A DNA stretch of 52,404 bases, taken from positions 1 through 52,404 of the forward strand of contig NZ_JAKZAK010000026.1 of NCBI RefSeq assembly GCF_023156385.1. The letters are read 5' to 3'. How positions within the stretch are numbered: the first letter of the stretch is position 1; every line of letters starts with the position of its first letter. Positions 15,463 to 24,147 of this stretch are shown piece by piece. The translations under genes and the position numbers were made by a program. The notes beneath the pieces were generated by a model. The model saw only the letters and a list, made by a program, of their open reading frames with translations. It was not told the origin of the DNA and made no database searches. The stretch comes from Marinobacter xestospongiae. Lineage in GTDB: Bacteria > Pseudomonadota > Gammaproteobacteria > Pseudomonadales > Oleiphilaceae.

Positions 15463-15963
15463 TCAACCCAGAATGTCTTCCACGGTCTTGCCGCGCTTAG
15501 CTGCGATATCTTCAGGCGACTTCATTGCCTGGAGACCCTTGATAGTGGAACGGACCACGTTGACCGGATTGGTCGAGCCGTAACACTTGGACAGTACGTT
15601 CTGAACACCGGCCACTTCCAGTACCGCACGCATCGCACCACCGGCGATGATTCCAGTACCTTCGGACGCAGGCTGCATGTACACCTTGGAACCGCCGTGA
15701 ACGGCTTTAACCGGGTACTGCAAGGTGGTGCCGTCGAGAGCAACGTCCACCATGTTCTTACGCGCGGCTTCCATAGCCTTCTGGATCGCAACCGGCACTT
15801 CACGTGCCTTGCCACGACCAAAGCCTACACGGCCTTTGCCATCACCCACTACGGTCAGTGCGGTGAAAGCGAAAATACGGCCACCTTTTACGACTTTGGC
15901 GACCCGGTTTACCTGAACCAGCTTTTCCTGGAGCTCAGGCGCTTTCTGATCGTTAACGCTCAT
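15463..15963 (-). CDS. rpsE: 30S ribosomal protein S5
   Basis: S5 acts in decoding accuracy and the mRNA helicase activity of the 30S entry site. It has 166 residues from ATG 15963, chosen because GGAGA ends a few bases upstream; a GTG three codons earlier lies inside that ribosome site. The double-stranded-RNA-binding-like N-terminal domain contains VNRVAKVVKGGRIFAFTALT and VGFGRGKAREVPVAIQKAME. The loop where spectinomycin-resistance changes occur (VVKGGR) is unaltered. Confidence 0.96.
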   Translation of the reverse strand: MSVNDQKAPELQEKLVQVNRVAKVVKGGRIFAFTALTVVGDGKGRVGFGRGKAREVPVAIQKAMEAARKNMVDVALDGTTLQYPVKAVHGGSKVYMQPASEGTGIIAGGAMRAVLEVAGVQNVLSKCYGSTNPVNVVRSTIKGLQAMKSPEDIAAKRGKTVEDILG

Positions 15964-15975
15964 CTTCTCCACCTC

Positions 15976-16323
15976 TTAGAATTGCAAGCCAGCTTCACGG
16001 GCCGCGTCGGCGAGTGCCTGAACACGGCCGTGATAACGGTAACCGGAACGGTCAAAGGCGACCTTTTCAACACCAGCCGCCTTGGCACGTTCAGCGATCA
16101 GCTGACCGACCTTCTTGGCGGCTTCCACGTTACCGGTTGCACCCTGGCGCAACTCTTTGTCCAACGTGGAGGCAGAAGCCAGCACTTTGCTGCCATCGGC
16201 AGTGGTGACCTGGGCGTACATGTGCCGGGGCGTACGGTGTACGCTCAGACGGTTACTACCCAGTTCACGAATCTTCATGCGCACCTTACGTGCGCGACGC
16301 AGTCTTTCGTTATTCGCGCTCAT
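15976..16323 (-). CDS. rplR: 50S ribosomal protein L18
   Basis: L18 helps bring 5S rRNA into the 50S subunit. It has 115 residues (E. coli 117). Diagnostic segments are RRARKVRMKIRELGSNRLSV near the N-terminus and KVAFDRSGYRYHGRVQALAD close to the C-terminus, ending AREAGLQF. It sits nine bases after rplF and 12 before rpsE. Confidence 0.97.
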   Translation of the reverse strand: MSANNERLRRARKVRMKIRELGSNRLSVHRTPRHMYAQVTTADGSKVLASASTLDKELRQGATGNVEAAKKVGQLIAERAKAAGVEKVAFDRSGYRYHGRVQALADAAREAGLQF

Positions 16324-16332
16324 AGTCCCGCC

Positions 16333-16866
16333 TTATTTCTTCTTGGCTTCTTTGCGTCTGACCTGCTCATCCGCATAACGAACACCTTTACCTTTATAAG
16401 GCTCGGGCGGACGGTAAGCGCGGATTTCCGCAGCGACTTGGCCAACCTGTTGCTTGTCGATCCCGCGGATAACAACTTCCGTCTGGGAAGGCGTTTCAGC
16501 GGTGATCCCCTCGGGCAGCTCGTGCTCGACCGGGTGAGAGAAACCCAGTGTCAGATTGAGCTTCTTACCCTGCGCCTGGGCACGGTATCCAACGCCCACA
16601 AGCTGGAGTTTACGCTCGAAGCCCGCAGACACACCGGTGACCATGTTGTTGACCAGCGCACGGGTGGTACCTGCGAGAGCGCGGGACTGCTTGGCGCCAT
16701 CACGAGCGGCGAAGCGCAGAACGTTTTCTTCCTGCGTAACTTCGACGGCCTGATGTACGGTGAGTTGAAGCGCTCCTTTAGAGCCCTTCACATTGATTTC
16801 CTGTCCGTTCAGCTTAACCTCAACACCGGAAGGCAGAACGACAGGATTATTGGCAACCCTGGACAT
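16333..16866 (-). CDS. rplF: 50S ribosomal protein L6
   Basis: L6 binds near the GTPase centre and sarcin-ricin loop. It has 177 residues, the E. coli length. Two L6 repeats are visible, the first beginning VVLPSGVEVKLNGQEINVKG, the second ending PPEPYKGKGVRYADE followed by a lysine-rich tail RRKEAKKK. It follows rpsH by 12 bases. Confidence 0.97.
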   Translation of the reverse strand: MSRVANNPVVLPSGVEVKLNGQEINVKGSKGALQLTVHQAVEVTQEENVLRFAARDGAKQSRALAGTTRALVNNMVTGVSAGFERKLQLVGVGYRAQAQGKKLNLTLGFSHPVEHELPEGITAETPSQTEVVIRGIDKQQVGQVAAEIRAYRPPEPYKGKGVRYADEQVRRKEAKKK

Positions 16867-16878
16867 CGTTATCTCCCT

Positions 16879-17271
16879 TTAGAATACGGTGCAGATGACT
16901 TCGCCACCCACGCCGGCGGAACGCGCGGCACGGTCAGTCATTACGCCCTTGGACGTAGAGACAATGGCGACACCCAAACCACCGGCTACTTTCGGCAGTT
17001 CCCCAGCGCCACGGTACTGGCGCAGACTCGGGCGGCTGGCCCGCTGAATGTCTTCGATAACGGGCTTGCCGCCGAAGTATTTCAGGGTAATGGTCAGCTC
17101 AGGCTTGGCGTCGGCTGAAACGGAAAAGTCTTCAACGTAACCTTCGTCCTTCAGGACCTGGGCTACGGAGACCTTGATTTTGGAAGACGGCATGGCCACG
17201 TCGGCCTTCTGTGCCATCTGTGCATTACGAATACGAGTGATCATATCCGCAAGCGTGTCTTGCATACTCAT
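16879..17271 (-). CDS. rpsH: 30S ribosomal protein S8
   Basis: S8 binds the 16S central domain and in enterics is the translational repressor of the spc operon. It has 130 residues from ATG 17271 (MSMQDTLADMITRIRNAQMA); the longer frame upstream is not conserved. The C-terminus STSKGVMTDRAARSAGVGGE then VICTVF is the RNA-binding signature. The 90-base gap to rpsN holds two GC-rich stem-loops, which could be processing or regulatory structures. Confidence 0.97.
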   Translation of the reverse strand: MSMQDTLADMITRIRNAQMAQKADVAMPSSKIKVSVAQVLKDEGYVEDFSVSADAKPELTITLKYFGGKPVIEDIQRASRPSLRQYRGAGELPKVAGGLGVAIVSTSKGVMTDRAARSAGVGGEVICTVF

Positions 17272-17361
17272 CGGTATGAGGCTCCTGATCTTTTTAGTTG
17301 TGCAGCGGCTTGCCGCACCGCTTACCAACGGGCACCTTCTCCTTGCGGGAAGGCGCCAATC

Positions 17362-17667
17362 TTACCAGCTAGACTTGGTCAGACCCGGTACGTCGCCACG
17401 CATGCCGGCTTCACGCAGTTTAATGCGGGACAGCTGGAACTTGCGCAGGACGCCGTGGGGACGGCCAGTTACCTGACAACGATTACGGAGACGTACCGGG
17501 TTCGCATTACGAGGCAGCTTCTGCAGCTTCATCTGCGCATCCCAACGGTCTTCGTCGCTGGAGTTCGGGTTCTTGATGATCGCCTTGAGCTCTGCACGCT
17601 TCGCTGCGAATTTCGCAACGGTTTTTTCGCGCTTGAGCTCTCGGTTCTTCATGGAAACCTTTGCCAT
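17362..17667 (-). CDS. rpsN: 30S ribosomal protein S14, zinc-free long form
   Basis: S14 assembles late in the 30S head. It has 101 residues and lacks the CxxC pairs of zinc-binding short S14, so it is the C-minus form found in E. coli. The segment NRCQVTGRPHGVLRKFQLSR and the ending GDVPGLTKSSW are typical. It follows rplE by 12 bases. Confidence 0.97.
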   Translation of the reverse strand: MAKVSMKNRELKREKTVAKFAAKRAELKAIIKNPNSSDEDRWDAQMKLQKLPRNANPVRLRNRCQVTGRPHGVLRKFQLSRIKLREAGMRGDVPGLTKSSW

Positions 17668-17679
17668 AACACGGATTCC

Positions 17680-18219
17680 TTATTTCTTGAACGGAAAGCC
17701 GAACGCTTTCAGCAGTTCACGACCTTCGTCATCGGTACCGGCTGAGGTGGTGATGGTGATATCCAGACCACGGATCTTGTCGACTTTGTCGTACTCGATC
17801 TCGGGGAAGATAATCTGCTCACGCACACCCATGCTGTAGTTGCCGCGACCGTCGAAAGACTTCGGGTTCAGACCACGGAAGTCACGAACGCGAGGAATCG
17901 CGATGTGAACCAGACGGTCGAAGAAGTCCCACATACGCTCGCCGCGCAGGGTTACCTTGCAGCCAATCGGCCAGCCTTCACGGATTTTGAAACCCGCAAC
18001 AGACTTGCGAGCCTTGGTAACAACAACTTTCTGACCAGCCAGACGCTCCAGATCCGCGACGGCATTCTCGATCAGCTTCTTGTCACCTACAGCTTCGCCG
18101 ACACCCATGTTCAGGGTGATCTTCTCGATACGCGGCACCTGCATCACGTTCTTGTAGCCGAACTCTTTCTGCAGGGCAGGTACCACTTCCTTACTGTACT
18201 GCTCTTTCATGTTAAGCAT
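17680..18219 (-). CDS. rplE: 50S ribosomal protein L5
   Basis: L5 binds 5S rRNA and contacts P-site tRNA. ATG 18219 gives 179 residues, exactly the E. coli length; an alternative Met lies three codons in. Conserved segments include NVMQVPRIEKITLNMGVGEA and RVRDFRGLNPKSFDGRGNYS. It lies 15 bases after rplX. Confidence 0.96.
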   Translation of the reverse strand: MLNMKEQYSKEVVPALQKEFGYKNVMQVPRIEKITLNMGVGEAVGDKKLIENAVADLERLAGQKVVVTKARKSVAGFKIREGWPIGCKVTLRGERMWDFFDRLVHIAIPRVRDFRGLNPKSFDGRGNYSMGVREQIIFPEIEYDKVDKIRGLDITITTSAGTDDEGRELLKAFGFPFKK

Positions 18220-18234
18220 CGTAACCACCACCGC

Positions 18235-18555
18235 TTACTGGTTATCGACAGCTTCATTCGTGGACTTGAAGATCCGCACTTTTGCGCCGTCTTCCTTAAC
18301 CTGGAAGCCTACGCGATCGGCTTTGCCGGTCTGCGGATTAAAAATAGCCACGTTGGAAGCCTGGATAGGTGCTTCTTTCTCGACGATGCCACCGGGGGTG
18401 CCGAGCATGGGGTTCGGCTTGGTGTGCTTCTTGATCATATTGATCCCAGAAACCACCAGACGGCCGTCGTCCTGAACTTTCAGGACTTTACCACGTTTGC
18501 CCTTGTCTTTTCCCGTGGTGACGATTACTTCGTCATCTCGTTTGATCTTTTTCAT
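18235..18555 (-). CDS. rplX: 50S ribosomal protein L24
   Basis: L24 starts 50S assembly near the exit tunnel. It has 106 residues. The KOW motif is at the N-terminus, DDEVIVTTGKDKGKRGKVLK (about 7-26), followed by HTKPNPMLGTPGGIVEKEAP. It lies 16 bases after rplN in the spc operon. Confidence 0.97.
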   Translation of the reverse strand: MKKIKRDDEVIVTTGKDKGKRGKVLKVQDDGRLVVSGINMIKKHTKPNPMLGTPGGIVEKEAPIQASNVAIFNPQTGKADRVGFQVKEDGAKVRIFKSTNEAVDNQ

Positions 18556-18571
18556 AACCGGCCTCTAGTCC

Positions 18572-18940
18572 TTACAGTACTTCGGGTGCCAGTGAAATAA
18601 TTTTCATGAACTTTTCATTACGCAGTTCACGGGTAACCGGTCCGAAGATACGGGTACCGATGGGCGCGTCCTGATTGTTCAGAAGTACAGCCGCGTTTCC
18701 GTCAAAACGGATCAGCGAACCGTCGGGACGACGTACACCTTTACGGGTACGTACTACGACAGCGTTCAGGACCTGGCCTTTCTTCACTTTACCGCGGGGG
18801 ATGGCTTCCTTAACGGTTACCTTGATGATATCCCCAACGCTGGCATAACGCCGATGTGAACCGCCCAGGACTTTGATGCACTGAACTTGACGTGCACCGC
18901 TGTTGTCCGCGACTTCAAGCATTGTTTGAGTCTGAATCAT
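18572..18940 (-). CDS. rplN: 50S ribosomal protein L14
   Basis: L14 forms an intersubunit bridge and is the binding site of the silencing factor RsfS in other bacteria. It has 122 residues (E. coli 123). The start MIQTQTMLEVADNSGARQVQ and RGKVKKGQVLNAVVVRTRKG are diagnostic. In E. coli the spc promoter lies in the 58-base rpsQ-rplN gap; I see no clear promoter there, so S10 and spc may be cotranscribed. Confidence 0.97.
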   Translation of the reverse strand: MIQTQTMLEVADNSGARQVQCIKVLGGSHRRYASVGDIIKVTVKEAIPRGKVKKGQVLNAVVVRTRKGVRRPDGSLIRFDGNAAVLLNNQDAPIGTRIFGPVTRELRNEKFMKIISLAPEVL

Positions 18941-18998
18941 GGTTGTTCTCCAGCAGAAACCACTTTGCCGTTACGACAAGACTCACCGTCCGGGCGAG

Positions 18999-19265
18999 TT
19001 ACACCTTGGATGCTTGCACAGTGACTTCTACCAGGGCCCAGCTCTTGTTCTTCGAGAGCGGACGAGTCTCCTGGATGGTTACGATGTCACCGATGTTGCA
19101 TTGATTAGTTTCGTCGTGCGCTTGCACTTTGGTTGAACGCTTAACGTACTTGCCGTACAGCGGGTGCTTGACCCGACGCTCAACCATTACAACGATGGAC
19201 TTGTCCATCTTGTTGCTCACGACCTTGCCGCTCAGGGTTCTGGCAGTTTTGGTAGCTTCGGTCAT
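18999..19265 (-). CDS. rpsQ: 30S ribosomal protein S17
   Basis: S17 is a primary 16S-binding protein. It has 88 residues. The core TLSGKVVSNKMDKSIVVMVE then RRVKHPLYGKYVKRSTKV is conserved. It is the last gene of the S10 operon, one base after rpmC. Confidence 0.97.
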   Translation of the reverse strand: MTEATKTARTLSGKVVSNKMDKSIVVMVERRVKHPLYGKYVKRSTKVQAHDETNQCNIGDIVTIQETRPLSKNKSWALVEVTVQASKV

Positions 19266-19266
19266 G

Positions 19267-19458
19267 TCACTGTCCCGCCTTTTCGTTCAACACTGTTTTA
19301 ACGCGAGCGATGTCACGCTTAACCTTGGCGAGGAGATGAGACTGATTAAGCTGACCTGTCGCCTTGCGCATGCGCAGGTTGAACTGCTCTTTCAGCAGGT
19401 CGATCAGCTCGTTGTTCAGCTCCTCGACTGATTTTTCACGCAGCTCTGTTGCTTTCAT
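19267..19458 (-). CDS. rpmC: 50S ribosomal protein L29
   Basis: L29 lies at the tunnel exit with L23, near where SRP and trigger factor dock. It has 63 residues from ATG 19458 (MKATELREKSVEELNNELID), a helical hairpin with FNLRMRKATGQLNQSH. Its start shares one base with the rplP stop codon, which favours this ATG over the codon just upstream and implies coupling. Confidence 0.96.
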   Translation of the reverse strand: MKATELREKSVEELNNELIDLLKEQFNLRMRKATGQLNQSHLLAKVKRDIARVKTVLNEKAGQ

Positions 19459-19871
19459 CACATCACCGTCCTCGTTACAAAGGTGGTTGACACGGGCAGC
19501 TTCGCGGCGGCCAGAGTAAAGGCCTCACGCGCGACGTCCTCGGCAACACCTTCCATCTCGTACAGCATCTTGCCGGGCTGAATTTCAGCCACCCAGTACT
19601 CGACGGAACCCTTACCTTTACCCATACGTACTTCCAGCGGCTTGCCGGTGATCGGCTTGTCCGGGAAAACCCGGATCCAGATCTTACCGCCCCGCTTAAT
19701 CCGACGAGTCATGGTCCGACGTGCCGCCTCAATCTGGCGAGCAGTTATACGGCCACGGCTGGTCGCTTTCAATCCGTACTCACCGAAGCTCACCTTGTTA
19801 CCGCGCTGAGCGAGACCGGTGTTACGGCCTTTCATTACCTTGCGAAATTTGGTGCGTTTTGGCTGCAGCAT
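19458..19871 (-). CDS. rplP: 50S ribosomal protein L16
   Basis: L16 sits near the A-site tRNA elbow. It has 137 residues (E. coli 136). MLQPKRTKFRKVMKGRNTG and the loop EVRMGKGKGSVEYWVAEI are invariant; the Arg in that loop is the residue hydroxylated in E. coli. It lies 12 bases after rpsC and overlaps rpmC. Confidence 0.97.
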   Translation of the reverse strand: MLQPKRTKFRKVMKGRNTGLAQRGNKVSFGEYGLKATSRGRITARQIEAARRTMTRRIKRGGKIWIRVFPDKPITGKPLEVRMGKGKGSVEYWVAEIQPGKMLYEMEGVAEDVAREAFTLAAAKLPVSTTFVTRTVM

Positions 19872-19883
19872 ACGAGTGCCCCT

Positions 19884-20567
19884 TTACTTAGAACCTTTCT
19901 TGCGAGAGGCATTCTTGTCAGCACGGACCTGCTCCATACCACCAAGAATCTCGCCCTTGAAGATCCATACCTTAACGCCGATAACGCCGTAGGTGGTATG
20001 CGCTTCGTAGGTTGCGTAATCAATGTCTGCACGCAGTGTGTGCAGCGGAACGCGACCTTCGCGATACCACTCGGAACGAGCGATTTCAGCACCCCCAAGA
20101 CGGCCACCGACCTGAATCTTGATACCTTTTGCGCCTTGGCGCATTGCGTTCTGAACCGCACGCTTCATGGCGCGACGGAACATCACACGACGCTCCAGCT
20201 GACCAGCTACGTTCTGGGCAACCAGGCGGGCATCCAGATCCGGCTTACGGACCTCTTCGATGTTGATGTGCACGGGCACACCCATCATATCGCTGACTTC
20301 GCGACGCAGACGGTCAACATCTTCACCCTTCTTACCGATAACAATACCGGGACGGGCAGTATGGATCGTGATGCGGGCGTTCTGAGCCGGGCGCTCGATC
20401 ACAATCTTGCTGACAGACGCCTTTACCAGACGCTTGTCGAGGAATTCGCGAACCTCAATGTCGTTCAGGAGGTTCTTTGCGTATTCCTGCTTTTCGGCAT
20501 ACCAGACTGAGTTGTGCTCTTTGATCACACCCAGGCGAATGCCGGTTGGATTTACTTTATGACCCAT
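19884..20567 (-). CDS. rpsC: 30S ribosomal protein S3
   Basis: S3 lines the mRNA entry channel. It has 227 residues. MGHKVNPTGIRLGVIKEHNS starts the protein. A type-II KH domain with the loop TARPGIVIGKKGEDVDRLR covers about 61-105, and the C-terminal domain contains GVIGVKVWIFKGEILGG. It is placed between rplV (11 bases) and rplP. Confidence 0.97.
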   Translation of the reverse strand: MGHKVNPTGIRLGVIKEHNSVWYAEKQEYAKNLLNDIEVREFLDKRLVKASVSKIVIERPAQNARITIHTARPGIVIGKKGEDVDRLRREVSDMMGVPVHINIEEVRKPDLDARLVAQNVAGQLERRVMFRRAMKRAVQNAMRQGAKGIKIQVGGRLGGAEIARSEWYREGRVPLHTLRADIDYATYEAHTTYGVIGVKVWIFKGEILGGMEQVRADKNASRKKGSK

Positions 20568-20578
20568 CTGAGCATCTC

Positions 20579-20911
20579 CTACTTGTCGGCGACCTTGACG
20601 GTGATATGGCAGGTGCGCTTGAAAATCCGGTCAGCGCGCCCCTTGGCTCGAGCTTTGATGCGCTTGAGCGTCGGACCTTCATCCACCATGATGGTGGAGA
20701 CCCGCAGATCATCTACGTCCAGACCTTCGTTGTGCTCAGCGTTGGCAATCGCGGACTCAAGAGCTTTCTTGATAACCACGGCTGCTTTCTTCGGGCTGAA
20801 AGTCAGAATGTTCAGGGCGTCCTCAACAGCCTTGCCGCGTACCTGGTCAGCAACAAGACGAGCTTTCTGAGCAGAGAGGCGAGCGCCCTTGTACTTAGCC
20901 GCTACTTCCAT
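20579..20911 (-). CDS. rplV: 50S ribosomal protein L22
   Basis: L22 lines the exit tunnel with its beta-hairpin. ATG 20911 with GGGGA upstream gives 110 residues, the E. coli length; the longer frame is ignored. Conserved: ARLSAQKARLVADQVRGK, ESAIANAEHNEGLDVDDL and KRIKARAKGRADRIFKRT. It lies 17 bases after rpsS. Confidence 0.97.
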   Translation of the reverse strand: MEVAAKYKGARLSAQKARLVADQVRGKAVEDALNILTFSPKKAAVVIKKALESAIANAEHNEGLDVDDLRVSTIMVDEGPTLKRIKARAKGRADRIFKRTCHITVKVADK

Positions 20912-20928
20912 TTCTATTCCCCTCACAA

Positions 20929-21204
20929 TCAGCGTTTAGCTTTCTTGTCGGCTGCATGGCCGCGGTAGGTCCGCGTTGCCGCGAACTCACCCAGCTTATG
21001 ACCGACCATGTCTTCGGTGACATAGACAGGCACGTGTTGCTTGCCGTTATGGACTGCAATGGTCAGGCCTACCATCTCCGGAAAGACTGTGGACCGGCGG
21101 GACCAGGTTTTGATCGGCCGCTTGTCGTTGCTTTCCAGAGCTGCCTCAACCTTCTTCAACAGATGCAGGTCTATAAAAGGACCTTTCTTCAAAGAACGTG
21201 GCAC
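20929..21204 (-). CDS. rpsS: 30S ribosomal protein S19
   Basis: S19 forms a head complex with S13 that touches tRNA. It has 91 residues. MPRSLKKGPFIDLHLLKKVE at the start and TRTYRGHAADKKAKR at the end are typical. It lies 23 bases after rplB. Confidence 0.97.
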   Translation of the reverse strand: MPRSLKKGPFIDLHLLKKVEAALESNDKRPIKTWSRRSTVFPEMVGLTIAVHNGKQHVPVYVTEDMVGHKLGEFAATRTYRGHAADKKAKR

Positions 21205-21227
21205 AGCATTTACCTCTATGTAGTCGT

Positions 21228-22055
21228 TTACTTGGCCGAACGACGACGTACGATCATCTTGTCAGTACGCTTGTTCTTACGAGTTTTATGCCCTTTGGTC
21301 GGAACACCCCAAGGAGTAACAGGGTGACGTCCACCAGAGGTACGCCCTTCACCACCACCATGCGGGTGGTCAACTGGGTTCATAGCAACACCACGTACTG
21401 TTGGCCGCTTGCCACGCCAACGTGATGCACCCGCTTTACCAAGCTGCTTGAGACTGTGTTCGCTGTTGGACACTTCACCCAACGTTGCACGACACTCAAC
21501 AAGCACCTTACGCATTTCACCTGAACGCAGGCGGATGGTGGCGTATGCCCCCTCCCGAGCTACCAGCTGTACGGATGCGCCCGCAGAACGAGCCAGCTGG
21601 GCACCTTTGCCAGGCTTGAGTTCGACGCAGTGGATCACGGAACCGACCGGAATGTTCCGGATCGGCAGCGTGGAGCCCACCTTGATCGGCGCGTCGACGC
21701 CGGAGCGCACCTGATCGCCAGCTTTAACACCTTTGGGAGCGATGATGTAACGACGCTCGCCATCGGCGTACTTCAGCAGGGCGATGTGCGCGGAGCGGTT
21801 CGGATCGTATTCCAGGCGCTCAATAGTCGCCGGAATGCCATCTTTGGCCCGCTTGAAATCGATAACACGGTAGTGCTGCTTGTGACCACCACCAACGTGA
21901 CGGGTTGTGATGCGACCATTATGGTTACGACCACCCGATTTGCTTTGCGATTCTACCAACGGTGCGTAAGGGCGCCCTTTGTACAGGTCCGGATTAGAGA
22001 TCTTTACAACGTGGCGGCGGCCGGCAGATGTTGGCTTGGTTTTGACGATCGGCAT
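21228..22055 (-). CDS. rplB: 50S ribosomal protein L2
   Basis: L2 supports the peptidyl transferase centre and subunit joining. It has 275 residues (E. coli 273). The essential C-terminal motif AMNPVDHPHGGGEGRTSGG with its conserved His is intact. Residues 1-60 include SGGRNHNGRITTRHVGGGHK. It lies 17 bases after rplW. Confidence 0.98.
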   Translation of the reverse strand: MPIVKTKPTSAGRRHVVKISNPDLYKGRPYAPLVESQSKSGGRNHNGRITTRHVGGGHKQHYRVIDFKRAKDGIPATIERLEYDPNRSAHIALLKYADGERRYIIAPKGVKAGDQVRSGVDAPIKVGSTLPIRNIPVGSVIHCVELKPGKGAQLARSAGASVQLVAREGAYATIRLRSGEMRKVLVECRATLGEVSNSEHSLKQLGKAGASRWRGKRPTVRGVAMNPVDHPHGGGEGRTSGGRHPVTPWGVPTKGHKTRKNKRTDKMIVRRRSAK

Positions 22056-22072
22056 ATTACGACCCCTTTACC

Positions 22073-22366
22073 TTATTCCACATCCATAAAATCGATGTCC
22101 TGACCTTCCGCAAGCTTCACATAAGCCTTGCGAAGATCATTACGCTTGCCGAACCCACGGATAGTACGCTTGAGCTTACCCTTACGGTTCAGAACCTGAA
22201 CACCTTCTACGGTAACGTTGAACAGCTGCTCAACGGCTTTCTTGATCTCAGGCTTGGTGGCATCAGGGGCAACACGAAATACCACCTGACCACGCTCAGC
22301 TGCCATGGAGGCCTTCTCTGATACGTGCGGCCCAAGCAGGACCTTATAAATACGTTCCTGATTCAT
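22073..22366 (-). CDS. rplW: 50S ribosomal protein L23
   Basis: L23 at the tunnel exit is the docking point for trigger factor and SRP. It has 97 residues (E. coli 100). Visible: YKVLLGPHVSEKASMAAERG and the tail QGHD-like region shortened to LAEGQDIDFMDVE. Its ATG overlaps the rplD stop by four bases (ATGA), so translation is coupled. Confidence 0.96.
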   Translation of the reverse strand: MNQERIYKVLLGPHVSEKASMAAERGQVVFRVAPDATKPEIKKAVEQLFNVTVEGVQVLNRKGKLKRTIRGFGKRNDLRKAYVKLAEGQDIDFMDVE

Positions 22367-22968
22367 CCCAGCATCTCCTCGATCTTCTTCAGAGCCGGAA
22401 CGGTAACCACAACCTTCTCGAAGGCTACCAGGCTGACCGGGTCCAGGCCGGCAACGTCACGCACGTCAACGTGCGGAATGTTGCGGGAAGCCAGATGAAG
22501 GTTCTGTTCAACGGTCTCGGCCAGGATCAGGGCACTATCAACACCCAGGTCCTTGAGCTTTGCATTGAAGGCCTTGGTCTTGGGGGACTCGACGACAACG
22601 TCGTCGACCACAACCAGACGCTCCTGACGAACCAGCTCAGAGAAAATAGAGCGCAGGGCCGCACGGTACATCTTGCGGTTAACCTTCTGCTCGAAGTTCT
22701 GAGGCTTGGCAGCGAAGGTGGTGCCACCGGAGCGCCACAGCGGGCTACGGATGGTACCAGCACGGGCACGACCGGTGCCCTTCTGGCGCCACGGCTTCTT
22801 ACCGCCACCGGACACTTCAGAGCGGGTCTTCTGGGCACGGGTGCCCTGACGACCGGCCGCCATGAATGCGGTAACGACCTGGTGAACCAGCGCTTCGTTA
22901 AAATCTTTGGCGAACGCGGAATCGGAAACCGAGATTCCCTTACCGCTACCTGTAATAGTCAATTCCAT
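22363..22968 (-). CDS. rplD: 50S ribosomal protein L4
   Basis: L4 has a tunnel-constricting loop and, in E. coli, represses the S10 operon by attenuation. It has 201 residues, the E. coli length. The loop region SGGGKKPWRQKGTGRARAGT then SPLWRSGG is conserved (about 52-80). Whether autoregulation occurs here depends on the S10 leader, which is short (see the S10 promoter). Confidence 0.97.
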   Translation of the reverse strand: MELTITGSGKGISVSDSAFAKDFNEALVHQVVTAFMAAGRQGTRAQKTRSEVSGGGKKPWRQKGTGRARAGTIRSPLWRSGGTTFAAKPQNFEQKVNRKMYRAALRSIFSELVRQERLVVVDDVVVESPKTKAFNAKLKDLGVDSALILAETVEQNLHLASRNIPHVDVRDVAGLDPVSLVAFEKVVVTVPALKKIEEMLG

Positions 22969-22979
22969 CGCACCGCTCC

Positions 22980-23618
22980 TCAGGCTTTAACTGCAGGCTT
23001 GATGACAACATCGCCACCGGTAGCGCCTGGAACAGCACCACGGATCAGCAGCAAGTTGCGCTCGGCATCGACACGGACAACCTGAAGGTTCTGCACAGTA
23101 ACCTGAGCATTACCCATCTGACCGGCCATCTTCTTGCCCTTGAATACCTTGCCCGGGGTCTGGTTCTGACCAATGGAACCCGGTGCACGGTGAGACAGAG
23201 AGTTACCGTGAGTGGCATCCTGCATGGAGAAGTTCCAGCGCTTAACGCCGCCCTGGAAGCCTTTACCCTTGGAACGACCGATGGCGTCAACAACCTGGCC
23301 ATCTTCAAACTGGGCAGCAGTAATCTCACCACCGGCAGCCAGGTCTTCGCCTTCACCGTCAGCCAGACGGAATTCCCACACGCCACGGCCGGCTTCAACG
23401 CCCGCCTTGGCAAAGTGGCCCGCTTCGGCCTTGGTCACACGAGAGGAACGACGCGCACCGACGGTTACCTGAACCGCACGATAGCCATCGCTTTCCAGAG
23501 TTTTGAGTTGGGTAATGCGGTTGGGCTCAACCTCAATTACCGTTACGGGCACAGACTGCCCGTCTTCCGTAAAAATACGGGTCATACCGGCCTTGCGACC
23601 GACAACACCAATTGCCAT
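22980..23618 (-). CDS. rplC: 50S ribosomal protein L3
   Basis: L3 binds the 3' end of 23S rRNA and starts 50S assembly. It has 212 residues (E. coli 209). Conserved: GVVGRKAGMTRIFTEDGQSV at the start and SHRAPGSIGQNQTPGKVFKG, which contains the Gln methylated by PrmB in E. coli. The 76-base gap to rpsJ contains two inverted repeats. Confidence 0.97.
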   Translation of the reverse strand: MAIGVVGRKAGMTRIFTEDGQSVPVTVIEVEPNRITQLKTLESDGYRAVQVTVGARRSSRVTKAEAGHFAKAGVEAGRGVWEFRLADGEGEDLAAGGEITAAQFEDGQVVDAIGRSKGKGFQGGVKRWNFSMQDATHGNSLSHRAPGSIGQNQTPGKVFKGKKMAGQMGNAQVTVQNLQVVRVDAERNLLLIRGAVPGATGGDVVIKPAVKA

Positions 23619-23678
23619 GTTTCACCTCTTAAGTGTACGGGGCTCTCACCCTCTATGGCCGTACGACAGTTACACAGA

Positions 23679-23698
23679 CTAATACCGGGCGGTATTAG
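23679..23698 (-). repeat. Perfect inverted repeat at the rpsJ stop
   Basis: CTAATACCG (23679-23687), GG, CGGTATTAG (23690-23698) is palindromic and contains the rpsJ stop codon. There is no T-run, so it looks like an mRNA processing or stabilising hairpin rather than a terminator. Confidence 0.5.
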
Positions 23699-24006
23699 CC
23701 GAGGCTGATCTGAACGTCTACACCTGCTGCCAGGTCCAGTTTCATCAGAGCATCCACTGTCTTCTCCGTCGGCTCAACAATGTCGAGCAGACGCTTGTGG
23801 GTACGAATCTCGTACTGATCACGCGCGTCTTTGTTGACGTGCGGGGAGATCAGGACGGTGTACTTTTCCTTCCGCGTCGGCAGAGGAATAGGGCCACGCA
23901 CTTGAGCGCCGGTCCGCTTGGCGGTATCGACAATCTCCTGCGTGGACTGGTCGATCAGGCGGTAATCAAACGCCTTCAACCGGATTCTGATTTTTTGGCT
24001 TTGCAT
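23695..24006 (-). CDS. rpsJ: 30S ribosomal protein S10
   Basis: S10 acts in the 30S head and, with NusB, in transcription antitermination. It has 103 residues. [20 protein letters not shown] and [20 protein letters not shown] are invariant. It is the first gene of the S10 operon, 60 bases behind a strong promoter and 193 bases from the upstream tuf gene. Confidence 0.98.
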
Positions 24007-24066
24007 GATGCACCAAACTCCACTCGTAGCAGCTACTTTTAGCCGACCTTCAAAAAAAGGAGCCGC

Positions 24067-24095
24067 ATTGTATGCATATTACCCAGCCATGTCAA
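24067..24095 (-). promoter_or_regulatory. Promoter of the S10 operon
   Basis: On the minus strand a consensus TTGACA (24095-24090), a 17-base spacer and TACAAT (24072-24067) are present. The expected start is near 24060, giving a leader of about 54 bases. That is much shorter than the 170-base E. coli S10 leader used by L4, so L4-type attenuation is unlikely in that form. Confidence 0.88.
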
Positions 24096-24147
24096 GCAAG
24101 GAGAATTTCCCCCTGGTCAACTGCCGGGATACGGAATCTCGGGATAG